DNA from: Hirschia sp964352025 | Lineage (GTDB): Bacteria > Pseudomonadota > Alphaproteobacteria > Caulobacterales > Hyphomonadaceae | NCBI GenBank assembly: GCA_964352025.1 | Contig: CAYGPZ010000007.1 | Span: forward strand, 1 to 64,000 | Direction of reading: 5' to 3' | Length of the DNA: 64,000 nt | Shown here: positions 1-9,351 of the stretch, one piece after another | Numbering within the stretch: position 1 is the stretch's first letter | Layout: every line of letters starts with the position of its first letter | Notes under the pieces: generated by a model | Told to the model about the DNA's origin: nothing | The model's database searches: none | Seen by the model: the letters and a program-made list of their open reading frames with translations, nothing else | Program-made: the position numbers and the translations under genes

Positions 1-38
1 CCTAAAACCAGTGCGTCTACCAATTCCGCCATACCCGC
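1..38 (-). tRNA. tRNA-Leu (UAG), 3' part outside window
   Basis: The reverse complement begins with GCGGGTATGGCGGAATTGG, the acceptor 5' strand and D-arm typical of a bacterial tRNA-Leu, and runs into an anticodon stem-loop whose visible part contains TAG. The gene is cut by the left window edge after the anticodon loop, so the long variable arm and the 3' end cannot be checked. Confidence 0.85.
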
Positions 39-83
39 AAACGAGCCGGAAGCAGGGTCTCTACACAATGTTTGTACTAGACA

Positions 84-1610
84 TCAAGAGCTAATTTCAA
101 TTTTTCTTTCCCAAAGTACATTTGAACGCGAATTTTCTTCGTAAAACCGCGTTAAAATCTTCGGAAAATACTCCATTAGGTCTTCTGAAATAAGACCAGC
201 CCCACCCGTTAGGGAAGCTTCCCCATGTAACCACACCGATGCTGAAGCAGAATCAAACGCTGACATACCCTGCGCTATCCATCCCCCAATCATGCCTGCA
301 AGCACATCTCCAGTGCCCGCTGTCGCTAAAAATGGAGATCCATGAATGTTTACCCGCGCTTCTCCTGATGGAGATGCAATCACTGTATCAGCGCCCTTCA
401 GAACAACGACACACCCTGCTCGCTTCGCAGCTTCGCGTACTGCGTTTAATTTATTTCCAGTATTTAATAACAAGCCCGGAAAAATTCGCTCAAACTCTCC
501 AACATGTGGCGTAAGAACACATTTATCGTGCAACAAACCAAACAAATACGATGGGTCATCCTTATAGACGCTCAAAGCATCTGCATCCAAAACCACTGGA
601 ATTCCGGTTTTCAGTAGAGCCGCGACTTTGAAACGAGTCGATTCCGTTAATCCTGCAGCCGGACCAAATACAAGACTGGATTGCTCTCTCGCCTTCAAAT
701 ATAATTCATCAACATCGCGATGACTATGCATCATCAATGCGAGTGAACTCGCAGCCATTTCAGGAATTGCTGCCTGCTCTCCGATAAGCGTTACAACACC
801 AGCTCCCATTCTCAGCCCAGCCATAGCCGCCAATCTGGCTGCTCCCGTATGGCCAGCACCTCCGGAAATGACGCCCAATCTGCCTCGGTCATGCTTATGA
901 GACATTCTTGAGGGCCATGGCAGCTTCTCTGCCCACAATTCCGGCGTATTCAAATAAACATTTTCAGCAAGATCCGAAAGCACCGAATCCGTAATCCCGA
1001 TTCTTTTTACGATGACCTCGCCACACATACTGGCAGCTGGCTCTTCGACGTGAGCACACTTCAATGCCTCAAACGTCACACAAGCATTGGCTTCAATCGC
1101 AACCGAAAGAATTTTCCCTGTATCACCATCAATCCCTGACGGCATGTCTATACTAATGACTTTTGCTTCAGAGTTATTGATAAGACTAACGATCTGAAGT
1201 GCTTCGCCTTCCAATGGACGGCTAAGGCCAGCACCAAACAAAGCATCGACGACTATATCGCCTTCATCTAGGGCTAGCTCGTCTTCGTTTAGAAGTTGGC
1301 CAATTGGGAGAATATCGTCATGCACGAGCTCAGCCGCTCCTGCAGCATCACCCGATAATTGTGCAACATCTCCAAGCAAGAATAATTTCACATCTCGATT
1401 AAATTGCTCAAGATACCGATAGGCAACAAAACCATCGCCGCCATTATTTCCGGGGCCACACAGTACGAATATGCGCCCTTCAGGCCATCTATCATGCACC
1501 ACTTCTGCACATGCTTGCCCAGCAGCATCCATCAAACTCGCGCCAGATAGCCCAGAATCGGACATTCTACTGTCTGCTTGATACATTTGATTAACGCTCA
1601 TAATGCGCAT
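84..1610 (-). CDS. nnr: Bifunctional NAD(P)H-hydrate epimerase / ADP-dependent NAD(P)HX dehydratase
   Basis: This cytosolic repair enzyme restores hydrated NAD(P)HX. The N-terminal YjeF half epimerises the R form to the S form, and the C-terminal ribokinase-like half dehydrates S-NAD(P)HX using ADP. The N-domain begins SVNQMYQAD and carries the GPGNNGGDG loop and an IDMPSGIDGDTG motif. The C-domain has HKHDRGRLGVISG, LTPHVGEFERIFP and the family signature GSPFLATAGTGDVLAG near the end. An ATG at 1610 fits the family N-terminus (508 aa). The frame stays open to 1715, but the extra residues do not look conserved. It is transcribed divergently from glnB and is the first gene left of it. Both halves are intact. 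Confidence 0.93.
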   Translation of the reverse strand: MRIMSVNQMYQADSRMSDSGLSGASLMDAAGQACAEVVHDRWPEGRIFVLCGPGNNGGDGFVAYRYLEQFNRDVKLFLLGDVAQLSGDAAGAAELVHDDILPIGQLLNEDELALDEGDIVVDALFGAGLSRPLEGEALQIVSLINNSEAKVISIDMPSGIDGDTGKILSVAIEANACVTFEALKCAHVEEPAASMCGEVIVKRIGITDSVLSDLAENVYLNTPELWAEKLPWPSRMSHKHDRGRLGVISGGAGHTGAARLAAMAGLRMGAGVVTLIGEQAAIPEMAASSLALMMHSHRDVDELYLKAREQSSLVFGPAAGLTESTRFKVAALLKTGIPVVLDADALSVYKDDPSYLFGLLHDKCVLTPHVGEFERIFPGLLLNTGNKLNAVREAAKRAGCVVVLKGADTVIASPSGEARVNIHGSPFLATAGTGDVLAGMIGGWIAQGMSAFDSASASVWLHGEASLTGGAGLISEDLMEYFPKILTRFYEENSRSNVLWERKIEISS

Positions 1611-1981
1611 GGCGGTGGCCTTTCCCGCTTTTAGCTGGCTAATTACATTCCCCGACCCCAAGTTATAATTCAATTTCAATGCCAACTCACTTATCACCCG
1701 TAGACACGCAACCAATATCCCTACTGGTTAAAGGCATTAAGTCGCTATTCTTTGAAAATAATTTGACGTTGTCATTCAATCGACTTTATAGACCAAACTC
1801 AAGCCGGTTATTTTTTGACCACCACCGCCCAATTGTTAGGCACCAAACGATAAGGTGATAAATTTCCTATAAAATTAACTACTCAACTTCGCTACGTTCG
1901 CGCATACACAAATTGGACTAGCCCCTATAAAAATAATGGGCTCAAACTCACCCATTGAGCCTAACAAGGTGTGATTGAAAA
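1611..1981. other. Divergent intergenic region nnr / glnB
   Basis: This 371-base AT-rich spacer separates divergent nnr and glnB and must hold both promoters. It contains a short dyad just upstream of glnB (see 1939-1961). I looked for a sigma-54 -24/-12 element and for NtrC half sites with the usual spacing and found neither; a GCACC/AGGTG pair near 1839-1856 is too widely spaced to be a standard NtrC site. No small gene is evident. Confidence 0.5.
1939..1961 (+). promoter_or_regulatory. Hairpin in the glnB leader
   Basis: GGCTCAA (1939-1945) and TTGAGCC (1955-1961) form a 7-bp stem with a 9-nt loop. An overlapping alternative pairing is ATGGG with CCCAT. It lies about 20 nt before the glnB ATG and directly in front of an AAGGTG that could be the ribosome binding site, so it could modulate translation or mRNA stability. 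It has no T-run, so it is not an intrinsic terminator. The function is inferred only. Confidence 0.35.
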
Positions 1982-2320
1982 ATGAAAAAAATTGAAGCGA
2001 TCATCAAACCCTTCAAACTAGATGAAGTGAAGGAAGCTCTTCACGAAGTTGGACTTCAAGGCATGACAGTCATTGAAGCTAAAGGCTTTGGACGCCAACG
2101 CGGACATACAGAACTATACCGCGGGGCAGAATATGTTGTCGACTTTCTTCCTAAACTTAAAATTGAAGTTGTCGTCACTGACTCTCAACTTGATGCAGCA
2201 GTTGAAGCAGTAACAAACGCCGCTCAAACAGGAAAAATTGGGGATGGTAAGATTTTTGTTTCCGATATTTCTGAAGTCGTGCGTATCAGAACGGGTGAAA
2301 CTGGCGACAAAGCCATCTAG
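1982..2320 (+). CDS. glnB: Nitrogen regulatory protein P-II
   Basis: This trimeric PII signal protein of 112 aa, the standard length, senses 2-oxoglutarate and ATP/ADP and controls glutamine synthetase adenylylation and NtrB. The T-loop contains YRGAEY with the uridylylation target Tyr51. The N-terminal MKKIEAIIKPFKLDEVK and the B-loop/C-terminal GKIGDGKIFV and RIRTGE motifs are intact. It is followed after 101 bp by glnA on the same strand, the usual alphaproteobacterial glnBA arrangement, so it is GlnB rather than GlnK, since no amtB is adjacent. No obvious NtrC or sigma-54 site was seen. Confidence 0.97.
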   Translation: MKKIEAIIKPFKLDEVKEALHEVGLQGMTVIEAKGFGRQRGHTELYRGAEYVVDFLPKLKIEVVVTDSQLDAAVEAVTNAAQTGKIGDGKIFVSDISEVVRIRTGETGDKAI

Positions 2321-2421
2321 TAAACGCCGAAACTTTCAATAAAAGAGAATAATAGAGTAACAGAAGGCCTCCCGTTTATCGGTTCGGTCGCTGAGTATAC
2401 ACAAAAAAGAGGAGTGACCCC

Positions 2422-3825
2422 GTGTCCGAGAGTGTTTTAAAACTGATTAAAGAAAAAGACGTTCAATTCGTTGACCTACGTTTCACAGACGTAAAAGGTA
2501 AATGGCAGCACGTAACTTTTACTGCAGATGCTGTTGATGAAAGCATGTTCGAAGACGGAACAATGTTTGACGGATCATCTATCGCTGGTTGGAAAGCAAT
2601 CAATGAATCAGACATGGTTCTATTGCCAGACGCTTCTACAGCTCACATCGACCCATTCTTCCAACAGACAACAATGGTTATCAATTGTGACATCCTGAAC
2701 CCAGGCACAATGACAGCTTATAACCGTGACCCACGTATGACAGCTAAGAAAGCTGAAGCATACTTGAAGTCTACAGGTCTTGGTGACACAGCATACTTTG
2801 GTCCAGAGCCAGAATTCTTCGTATTTGACGATGTCAAATGGTCAACTGATCCTGCAAACACTGGTTACTCATACGATTCAACAGAGCTTCCTGAGAACAC
2901 AAGCAAAGAATACGAAACAGGTAACATGGGTCACCGCCCAGGTCCTAAAGGTGGTTACTTCCCAGTTCCACCAATCGATTCTTGCCAGGACATGCGTTCT
3001 GAAATGCTTTCCGTTATGGGCGAGCTTGGCATGAAGCCAGAAAAGCAACACCACGAAGTTGCGCCAGCTCAACACGAGCTTGGAATGGTTTTCGGCACAT
3101 TGATCGAAATGGCTGACCGCGTTCAAATGTACAAATACGTTGTTCACAACGTAGCTGCTTCATACGGCAAAACAGCGACATTCATGCCCAAGCCTATGTT
3201 TAAAGACAATGGTTCTGGTATGCACGTTCACCAATCAATCTGGAAAGATGGCAACCCAACTTTCGCTGGTGACGGATATGCTGACCTTTCTGAAACATGT
3301 CTTTACTACATTGGTGGTATCATCAAGCACGCTAAAGCTCTATGTGCTCTTACAAACCCATCAACAAACTCATACAAGCGCCTTGTTCCAGGCTATGAAG
3401 CACCTGTTATGCTTGCATACTCTGCGAAAAACCGTTCAGCTTCTATCCGTATTCCTTACGGTGCTGGTGCTAAAGCGAAACGTATCGAAACACGTTTCCC
3501 TGACCCAATGGCAAACCCATACTTGGCATTTGCTGGTCTTCTTATGGCTGGTCTTGACGGTATCCAAAACAAAATCCACCCGGGTGATGCTATGGATAAA
3601 GACCTTTACGACCTACCAGCAGACGAAGCTGCTGCAATTCCACAAGTTTGTGGTTCATTGCGCGAAGCTCTTGAGTGCTTGGACAAAGATCGTGACTTCC
3701 TTAAAGCTGGTGGCGTATTCGATGACGATCAAATCGACGCTTACATCGAGCTTAAAATGGAAGACGTTATGGCTCTAGAACTTCACCCTCACCCGGTTGA
3801 GTTCGACATGTACTACAAAGCTTAA
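2422..3825 (+). CDS. glnA: Glutamine synthetase type I
   Basis: This dodecameric enzyme makes glutamine from glutamate, ammonia and ATP. The start is GTG at 2422 with a strong AAAGAGGAG ribosome binding site. The length is 467 aa, typical of GSI-beta. Visible signatures are FDGSSIAGW, the Mn/ATP region (PEPEFFVFD, NGSGMHVHQS), KRLVPGYEAPV, and the adenylylation loop KDLYDLP with target Tyr396 (E. coli Tyr397). Presence of that tyrosine, with glnB upstream, implies GlnE/GlnB control. The 101-bp spacer between glnB and glnA has no terminator, so the two are probably co-transcribed. The codon choice is markedly biased, as expected for a highly expressed gene. Confidence 0.98.
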   Translation: MSESVLKLIKEKDVQFVDLRFTDVKGKWQHVTFTADAVDESMFEDGTMFDGSSIAGWKAINESDMVLLPDASTAHIDPFFQQTTMVINCDILNPGTMTAYNRDPRMTAKKAEAYLKSTGLGDTAYFGPEPEFFVFDDVKWSTDPANTGYSYDSTELPENTSKEYETGNMGHRPGPKGGYFPVPPIDSCQDMRSEMLSVMGELGMKPEKQHHEVAPAQHELGMVFGTLIEMADRVQMYKYVVHNVAASYGKTATFMPKPMFKDNGSGMHVHQSIWKDGNPTFAGDGYADLSETCLYYIGGIIKHAKALCALTNPSTNSYKRLVPGYEAPVMLAYSAKNRSASIRIPYGAGAKAKRIETRFPDPMANPYLAFAGLLMAGLDGIQNKIHPGDAMDKDLYDLPADEAAAIPQVCGSLREALECLDKDRDFLKAGGVFDDDQIDAYIELKMEDVMALELHPHPVEFDMYYKA

Positions 3826-3860
3826 TTGCTTAGAGTTCGTTAGAACTTATTGATTATTTT

Positions 3861-3898
3861 AAACGCCGGAGCAGCAATGCTCCGGCGTTTTTCTTTTT
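3861..3898 (+). terminator. Rho-independent terminator of glnBA
   Basis: A perfect 13-bp stem (3861-3873 with 3878-3890) with a GCAA tetraloop, containing CGCCGGAGC, is followed by TTCTTTTT. It lies 36 bases after the glnA stop codon. This is one of the strongest intrinsic terminators in the window. Confidence 0.95.
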
Positions 3899-3992
3899 GC
3901 ACACTTTGGATCAAACATTCCAAGGAAGGCAAAAGCGAAAGGCGAAACATTATTAGAACTGTAACTTGAAGTATCATGCATTAACGAAGAAA

Positions 3993-4610
3993 ATGATTTC
4001 CATGAAAAGACTTACTCTCTCCCTCGTTATAGCTACTGGTTTGGTATTAAGCGCTTGCTCTACTAGCCCACCCAAACAGCAAGATAACGCCTGCGAGTTT
4101 CTAGGAGAAAATAAATCATGGTACCGCGCGACCCGAAAAGCTGCCAAAAAGTGGGGCGCGCCTATTGGTCTACAACTGGCGATTATTCGTCAGGAAAGCT
4201 CGTTTGACCACAAGGCTAAACCCGAACGAGGCAAACGCCGTATGTTAGGCTTATTGCCAGGCAAACGCCCATCAACAGCATATGGATATGCTCAGGCATT
4301 GGACGGCACATGGGATGAATACAAGAAATCAACTGGCAATAACGGTGCTGAACGGTTCGATTTTGATGATGCCACTGACTTTATAGGATGGTATATAGCC
4401 AAGACCGGAAAACGCACAGGTATTAGCCAGTACAATTACCGCGCTCATTATCTAGCTTATCATGACGGAGCTGGCGGATACCTTCGCGGCACGTGGAAAA
4501 AGAAAAAATGGCTGATTGATGTGGCTAACAAGGTCCACCGCAATGCTGACCGCTATGAAAAACAGGTTCAGGGTTGCAAGAAAAAGCTGAAAAAACGCTG
4601 GTTCTTCTAG
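3993..4610 (+). CDS. Transglycosylase SLT-like lipoprotein
   Basis: This is a putative envelope lipoprotein of 205 aa with a lysozyme-like (SLT) fold. A charged N-terminus, hydrophobic segment and lipobox LSAC give a lipoprotein signal. The mature part holds an early Glu in the motif IIRQESSFDHKA (the E-S-S of soluble lytic transglycosylases), then the segment STAYGYAQALDGTWDEYK, which matches the SLT G-Y-A/G-x-x-Q pattern, and a late YLAYHDGAGGY. The C-terminus is very lysine/arginine rich. ATG 3993 has GAAGA just upstream; ATG 4002 is an equally possible start. It probably cleaves peptidoglycan at the outer membrane's inner face (inference). It stands alone between the glnA terminator and parE. 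Confidence 0.75.
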   Translation: MISMKRLTLSLVIATGLVLSACSTSPPKQQDNACEFLGENKSWYRATRKAAKKWGAPIGLQLAIIRQESSFDHKAKPERGKRRMLGLLPGKRPSTAYGYAQALDGTWDEYKKSTGNNGAERFDFDDATDFIGWYIAKTGKRTGISQYNYRAHYLAYHDGAGGYLRGTWKKKKWLIDVANKVHRNADRYEKQVQGCKKKLKKRWFF

Positions 4611-4744
4611 TCCCGAACGAGTTACAGAGCTGCGATTCTGAGTTTCTGTACGAATTAAATGGATTATCCGTATTTGCGTTTTGCGCGAATACGGCCATGT
4701 TCGACTATTAAGACCAGACCATTAGAGAGTAGATAGGAAACATT

Positions 4745-6715
4745 ATGGCCGCTAAAGGAAACGCAGCTAGAGTCTCAGAGCAAGAATATTCAGCTAAGGA
4801 TATTGAGGTTCTCGAAGGACTTGAGCCCGTTCGCAAGCGCCCCGGCATGTATATCGGTGGTACTGATGAACGTGCGTTTCATCACCTATTTGCCGAAATT
4901 CTAGATAACTCTATGGATGAAGCTGTCGCCGGACACGCATCGAAAATCGAAGTTCATTTGAAAAAAGATGGCTTTCTAAGCGTTAGAGATGACGGTCGCG
5001 GTATCCCTGTAGACCCTCACCCGAAATTTCCTGGTAAGTCAGCCCTCGAAGTCATTATGACGACTCTGCACTCGGGAGGTAAATTCTCTAACAAAGCCTA
5101 TCAAACAGCGGGTGGTCTCCACGGTGTTGGTATTTCGGTGGTAAACGCACTTTCGGAAAGACTGGAAGTCGAAGTCGCCAGAGATAAAAAACTATACTTC
5201 CAAGCCTTTGAACGCGGTCACTCCATGGCTCCGATAGAAATCATCGGAAACGCTCCCAATCGTCGTGGAACAGTTGTTCGCTTCAAACCTGACTTTGAAA
5301 TATTTGGTACCAAGGTTCAGTTTAAACCTGCCCGCCTCTATCAGATGGCAAAGGCAAAAGCCTATTTGCACCAAGGCGCGCAAATCCACTGGAAATGCGA
5401 TCCCGAACTACTAAGTGAAAACGATAAGACACCTACTGAATCTGTTCTTCACTATCCAAACGGTCTTGCCGACATGCTCAAAGAGTTGTCCGTAGGCAAA
5501 ATCATGGTCACATCAGACATATTCGCTGGCCGCGTCGACATGGACAATGGCGCTGCGTGTGAGTGGGCATTGTGCTGGTCGGCCAATGGATTTGGCGAAG
5601 ATGACGGCATAACACGCTCCTATTGTAACACGGTTCCTACGCGGGACGGTGGAACACACGAAGCGGGAATGCGCTCAGCTATCACCAAGGGTCTACGCGC
5701 CTATGGTGAGCTTACCAACGTCAAGAAAGCATCTCAAATCACTGCCGATGACGTCCTTGGTTCTGCTGGTGCATTGCTATCCGTCTTTATTCGCGAGCCT
5801 GAATTTGTAGGCCAAACAAAAGACAAACTATCATCTCCTGAAGGCCTGCGCGTGGCCGAAGGTGCGATGCGCGACCGCTTTGACCACTGGCTCACAACAT
5901 CTCCTAAAGAAGCAACGAAACTTCTGGAATGGGCGATTGAGCAGTCAGACCTTAGAATGCGCCGCCGTAAGGAAAAAGAAGTTTCCCGCCAGTCCGCAAC
6001 TCGTAAACTTCGCCTGCCGGGAAAGCTAGCTGATTGTTCTAGCAACTCCAAAGAAGACACTGAAATTTTCATCGTTGAGGGTGACTCGGCGGGTGGCTCG
6101 GCCAAACAAGCCCGTAACCGTAAAACCCAAGCCATTCTGCCTCTACGCGGTAAAATCCTAAACGTTGCATCCGCTGGAGCCGATAAACTCCGCGCTAATG
6201 TCGAGTTGAATGATCTATCGACAGCGCTAGGCACAGGCATTGGTCGCAAGTTTGATATCAATGACCTTCGCTATCAACGCGTCGTTATCATGACCGATGC
6301 GGATGTCGATGGGGCGCACATTGCCGCCCTGCTTATCACATTCTTCTACAAACAAATGCCAGAGCTTATCACCTCAGGCCGCCTCTTCATGGCCATGCCG
6401 CCACTCTACAAACTCGCAGCTGGTGCTAAATCCGCCTATGCGCGTGATGATGAGCACAAGGACGAGCTTTTAAGAACAATGTTCAAAGGCAAAAATGTCG
6501 AAGTCTCACGCTTTAAGGGTCTTGGTGAGATGATGCCAGCCCAGCTTAAAGAAACGACAATGGACCCAGCCAAACGCTCCATGGCACGTATCGCCTTGCC
6601 AGACGGCCTAGAAGGCCCCGGCGAGTTGGTTGAAACCCTTATGGGCAAAAAAGCCGAACTCCGCTTTAAATTCATTCAAGACAATGCCGAGTTCGTTGAG
6701 GAATTAGATATTTAA
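4745..6715 (+). CDS. parE: DNA topoisomerase IV subunit B
   Basis: This is the ATPase subunit of topoisomerase IV, which decatenates daughter chromosomes with ParC. Order: GHKL ATPase (ILDNSMDEA, DDGRGIP, ATP-lid GGLHGVG at about residues 120-126), transducer domain, TOPRIM (IVEGDSAGGSAKQ and the metal-binding DADVDGAH), and the gyrB-type C-terminus (RFKGLGEMMP). The start region VRKRPGMYIGGTD, the lysine-rich mid part and the 656-aa length favour ParE over GyrB, which is about 800 aa. The tail-to-tail neighbour ends 3 bp away. parC is not in the window. Confidence 0.93.
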   Translation: MAAKGNAARVSEQEYSAKDIEVLEGLEPVRKRPGMYIGGTDERAFHHLFAEILDNSMDEAVAGHASKIEVHLKKDGFLSVRDDGRGIPVDPHPKFPGKSALEVIMTTLHSGGKFSNKAYQTAGGLHGVGISVVNALSERLEVEVARDKKLYFQAFERGHSMAPIEIIGNAPNRRGTVVRFKPDFEIFGTKVQFKPARLYQMAKAKAYLHQGAQIHWKCDPELLSENDKTPTESVLHYPNGLADMLKELSVGKIMVTSDIFAGRVDMDNGAACEWALCWSANGFGEDDGITRSYCNTVPTRDGGTHEAGMRSAITKGLRAYGELTNVKKASQITADDVLGSAGALLSVFIREPEFVGQTKDKLSSPEGLRVAEGAMRDRFDHWLTTSPKEATKLLEWAIEQSDLRMRRRKEKEVSRQSATRKLRLPGKLADCSSNSKEDTEIFIVEGDSAGGSAKQARNRKTQAILPLRGKILNVASAGADKLRANVELNDLSTALGTGIGRKFDINDLRYQRVVIMTDADVDGAHIAALLITFFYKQMPELITSGRLFMAMPPLYKLAAGAKSAYARDDEHKDELLRTMFKGKNVEVSRFKGLGEMMPAQLKETTMDPAKRSMARIALPDGLEGPGELVETLMGKKAELRFKFIQDNAEFVEELDI

Positions 6716-6718
6716 TAT

Positions 6719-7564
6719 CTATTCCTCAATCTTGAACGTTGTGACGCTCCCAGTGCCCCAATTGGGTGTAAAGAGCACATCACCGTAAGATGTCATGTCG
6801 TTATAGTGGTATTCTTCCGAAAGCGTATCAATAATAACCGACCGCTCCCCATTGTTATCCACGTGATGCAATACGCCGGGCCATTCGCTGACGATATATC
6901 CACCCTTCGCTAACGGCACCATCATATCTGCGCCCTTTATACCGCCGGAAATGACGGTGATGTCTTGCGTCTCTAGGTCCACAGATAAAAGCTCACCCGC
7001 ATCCATGACCGCGACAAGGAGATTATCTCCCAGCACAAGCAATCCATTGATACCGCTAAAGCGTTCACTTTCCATCCAGACCGAGACCGCACCATCTTTG
7101 TAATGGTATATGGACTTGCCTATTGTATCGCTTGCGAAAACACCTCCATCGTGTGCCGGTGTGACATCATTGAGTAATTGCGCCCCCTCAATGTCAATTT
7201 TCCTTACGATTTCCGCGGTATCGACCTTTATCTGCACCAATTGATCAACATCTGACACAAACAACATGTCATTGTGCAAAGTAACCCCAAGAGGTGAATT
7301 CAGGCCTGACACCCATTTTTTCTCGATAAATTCACCACTGCTCGACACTTTACTGATGTAGCCATTGCCGTCTTTTTGCTTGGCCTCACCATTTGCATTT
7401 GACACAAAAAGCTGTTTTCCATCATCGCTGACAGCAACGCTTTCAGGATTTTCAAAGCCGTCTAATACCCAGCCTTGCGTAAGTGTTAGCCCGTGATCTT
7501 GCTGTGTATGTGCACATGCCATCAACGCCACTACCGCGCATGCAGATAAGATTTTATTTTTCAT
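6719..7564 (-). CDS. SMP-30/NHL-type beta-propeller lipoprotein
   Basis: This putative lipoprotein of 281 aa has signal MKNKILSACAVVALMAC, with lipobox LMAC. The mature protein has repeated blades of the type VAVSDDGKQLFVSNANG, LGVTLHNDMLFVSDVD and GVFASDTIGKSIYHY, as in SMP-30/gluconolactonase-like and NHL propellers. No catalytic residues can be assigned confidently; it may be a sugar-lactone hydrolase or only a binding propeller. ATG 7564 has GAGGG 8 nt upstream, preferred over the in-frame TTG at 7573. It converges on parE with a 3-bp gap and no visible terminator between them. Confidence 0.7.
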   Translation of the reverse strand: MKNKILSACAVVALMACAHTQQDHGLTLTQGWVLDGFENPESVAVSDDGKQLFVSNANGEAKQKDGNGYISKVSSSGEFIEKKWVSGLNSPLGVTLHNDMLFVSDVDQLVQIKVDTAEIVRKIDIEGAQLLNDVTPAHDGGVFASDTIGKSIYHYKDGAVSVWMESERFSGINGLLVLGDNLLVAVMDAGELLSVDLETQDITVISGGIKGADMMVPLAKGGYIVSEWPGVLHHVDNNGERSVIIDTLSEEYHYNDMTSYGDVLFTPNWGTGSVTTFKIEE

Positions 7565-8085
7565 CACAGCCAACCCTCAATTTATTTCAACCAGTTCACC
7601 GCGCGACAGTAACAACCATCTGGTGCGACGCGCAACATCACAAAATACAACCTGCCATATATTTGGGTGAGATGCCGGATTTGGATGGATGCAGAGCTTC
7701 TTCTTAAACCAGAAAACAAGCGCCCTTCCTATGAATACGGGAACCATCTATCTGGCAAAACACCCTTCTCATTCCGATTTTCCTGCGAAGGCAGGAATCT
7801 AGTCAAAGAATAAAGCCGCGCATAGCGCGACATATTTAATTCGCTGGATCCCAGATCAAGTCTGGGAATAAGGAGGCGGCTGAAAATCGCCAATAATGGT
7901 CATTGGGTGAGATTTGAATAGAGTCCGTTAATAGACTAATTCCTGTCATTTTCTAAATGCATTTGCCAGCTCAGTATTGCCGCTGGAAACTGTTATATCT
8001 CCAAATTTAAAAACACTGACTGTATCGGCACATAGAGGATTAAACGCAATGTTGATTGCGGTTACAATAATGCAGACTAATCGTT
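7565..8085. other. Intergenic region with palindromic repeat
   Basis: This 521-base non-coding stretch lies between the beta-propeller gene and the ABC permease. Positions 7770-7870 hold a composite palindromic element (separate entry). A plus-strand open frame at 7977-8207 overlaps the permease gene and has no ribosome binding site or recognisable protein character. Nothing else was recognised. Confidence 0.5.
7770..7870. repeat. Composite palindromic intergenic element
   Basis: Three dyads occur in about 100 bases: TTCCTGCgaagGCAGGAA (7780-7797), CGCGCataGCGCG (7817-7829) and TCCCAGAtcaagTCTGGGA (7849-7867). The outer edges (CATTCC left, GGGAATAAG right) are roughly complementary too, so the whole unit could fold as a cruciform. 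The CCTGCGAAGGCAGGAATCT and GGATCCCAGATCAAGTCTGG wording is characteristic of dispersed intergenic palindromes in Alphaproteobacteria (general knowledge, not searched). Only one copy is seen in this window. Confidence 0.6.
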
Positions 8086-9351
8086 TTATGAGGGTGATTT
8101 CAATGGTTTATAGCCTGGTTGAGCTGAGGCATCTGGCGATTCAAATGGTTGGTTTAAAAATAGCATTGGATAATAATATGTACGCAATTCTTTATGGAAT
8201 GCTCTAACAGATTCTTCATAGGCTATGGCTTGTTTTTGATCTGTTGAAGCTAATTGCTGGAAATGACGTTGAATAAGCACTGGAGGGGACAACAAAGAGA
8301 CTAAGCCTGCAAAATTGTCTCGCTCCAAACGTCCTTTTCTATATGCGATAGATAAGGGTTCGACTGATTGGTCGCCAACTTGTTGAAATGCATAATACCA
8401 CCTCCAATCAAAGCCTTTACCTTCATATTCTCCTGCTTGCTTTGTCCATTCTGGGTGGCGTTCAATGAAGGGTGTCATTGTCGCTTTTAAAGATAAATCC
8501 CATGCATCATTGACGGCTTCTCTTTGAGACATAATCAATTCTGCGTGAGAGGGTAAAGAAATGCTCTCTTCAATTGCTATACGCGACGCTGTTGGCACTA
8601 TGACGCTAATCACGAGCCAGATACCTGTGAGGCAAGCCAGAATAACGGGCGCGGTTTGATTTACGGAGCCAATCCAATAACAAATGGCGCTCCAGAAAAG
8701 CACATAGATAAACACGCTAGTTACAGCGAGTGCCAGTACCACGGGAGATGTTCCTGCGATTGCCCCCACAAGGATTAGTGGAAGAACCACTCCAAGGAAT
8801 ACAAGTCCGGAACGAAGCCCTGTGCGTATCATCCAAAGCTTGTTTGAATATCCGCTAGTGGCGACAAGAAGTTCATATCTACCGGCTGAACGCTCATTGG
8901 CGCGAAGGCCATGCAGTAAAGTGATCAGCAATAAGGGTACAAGAAACGCGACAAAGAATGCAAAATCAAATCGACCAATCAATGCAATGTCTGGGTTAGG
9001 AACATCTGTTTCATAGATCTGGCCTTCAAGGGCTAAAGCGCGGATGCGATGTTTCCAAGGAGCCGTGTCTCTTTGACCTATTGCAGCAAAAGCAAAGTCA
9101 GAAGGCGGATCATAGGTCAGATGAAAGCTGTAATAAGCATGACCACCCCAATCATAAGCTGTCTTTTCTTGTGTTTCTGTACGTTCAGCTTGATCCAATA
9201 CGAGCAATTGTTCAATTGAGCTTTGTTGCTGCTTGATTTCCATCCAGCCCGATAAAGTCGCAAAACTTGCAAGTAGAAATGCAAAAACCGTCCAGACAAT
9301 AACGGATTTGTCTTTTACTAAGAGGCGTAATTCTTGACCAATCATATTCAT
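8086..9351 (-). CDS. ABC-2 type permease, DUF3526-like (second permease)
   Basis: This 421-aa inner-membrane protein has one N-terminal helix (VIVWTVFAFLLASFATLSG), a large extracytoplasmic loop of about 120 residues, then five or so helices (FFVAFLVPLLLITLLHGL, VFLGVVLPLILVGAIAG, VLALAVTSVFIYVLFWSAI, PVILACLTGIWLVISVIV). The cytoplasmic motif LRANERSAGRYELLVA is the usual ABC-2 coupling-helix region. The C-terminal domain, rich in aromatic and charged residues, resembles DUF3526 permeases. Its start overlaps the stop of the upstream permease by 4 bp (ATGA), so the two are translationally coupled and probably form a heterodimer with the ATPase at 10781. Confidence 0.8.
   Translation of the reverse strand: MNMIGQELRLLVKDKSVIVWTVFAFLLASFATLSGWMEIKQQQSSIEQLLVLDQAERTETQEKTAYDWGGHAYYSFHLTYDPPSDFAFAAIGQRDTAPWKHRIRALALEGQIYETDVPNPDIALIGRFDFAFFVAFLVPLLLITLLHGLRANERSAGRYELLVATSGYSNKLWMIRTGLRSGLVFLGVVLPLILVGAIAGTSPVVLALAVTSVFIYVLFWSAICYWIGSVNQTAPVILACLTGIWLVISVIVPTASRIAIEESISLPSHAELIMSQREAVNDAWDLSLKATMTPFIERHPEWTKQAGEYEGKGFDWRWYYAFQQVGDQSVEPLSIAYRKGRLERDNFAGLVSLLSPPVLIQRHFQQLASTDQKQAIAYEESVRAFHKELRTYYYPMLFLNQPFESPDASAQPGYKPLKSPS

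Noticed and set aside
1611..1981. NtrC sites or a sigma-54 promoter for glnB.
   Set aside because: The only GCACC/GGTG pair has wrong spacing and no -24/-12 element was seen.
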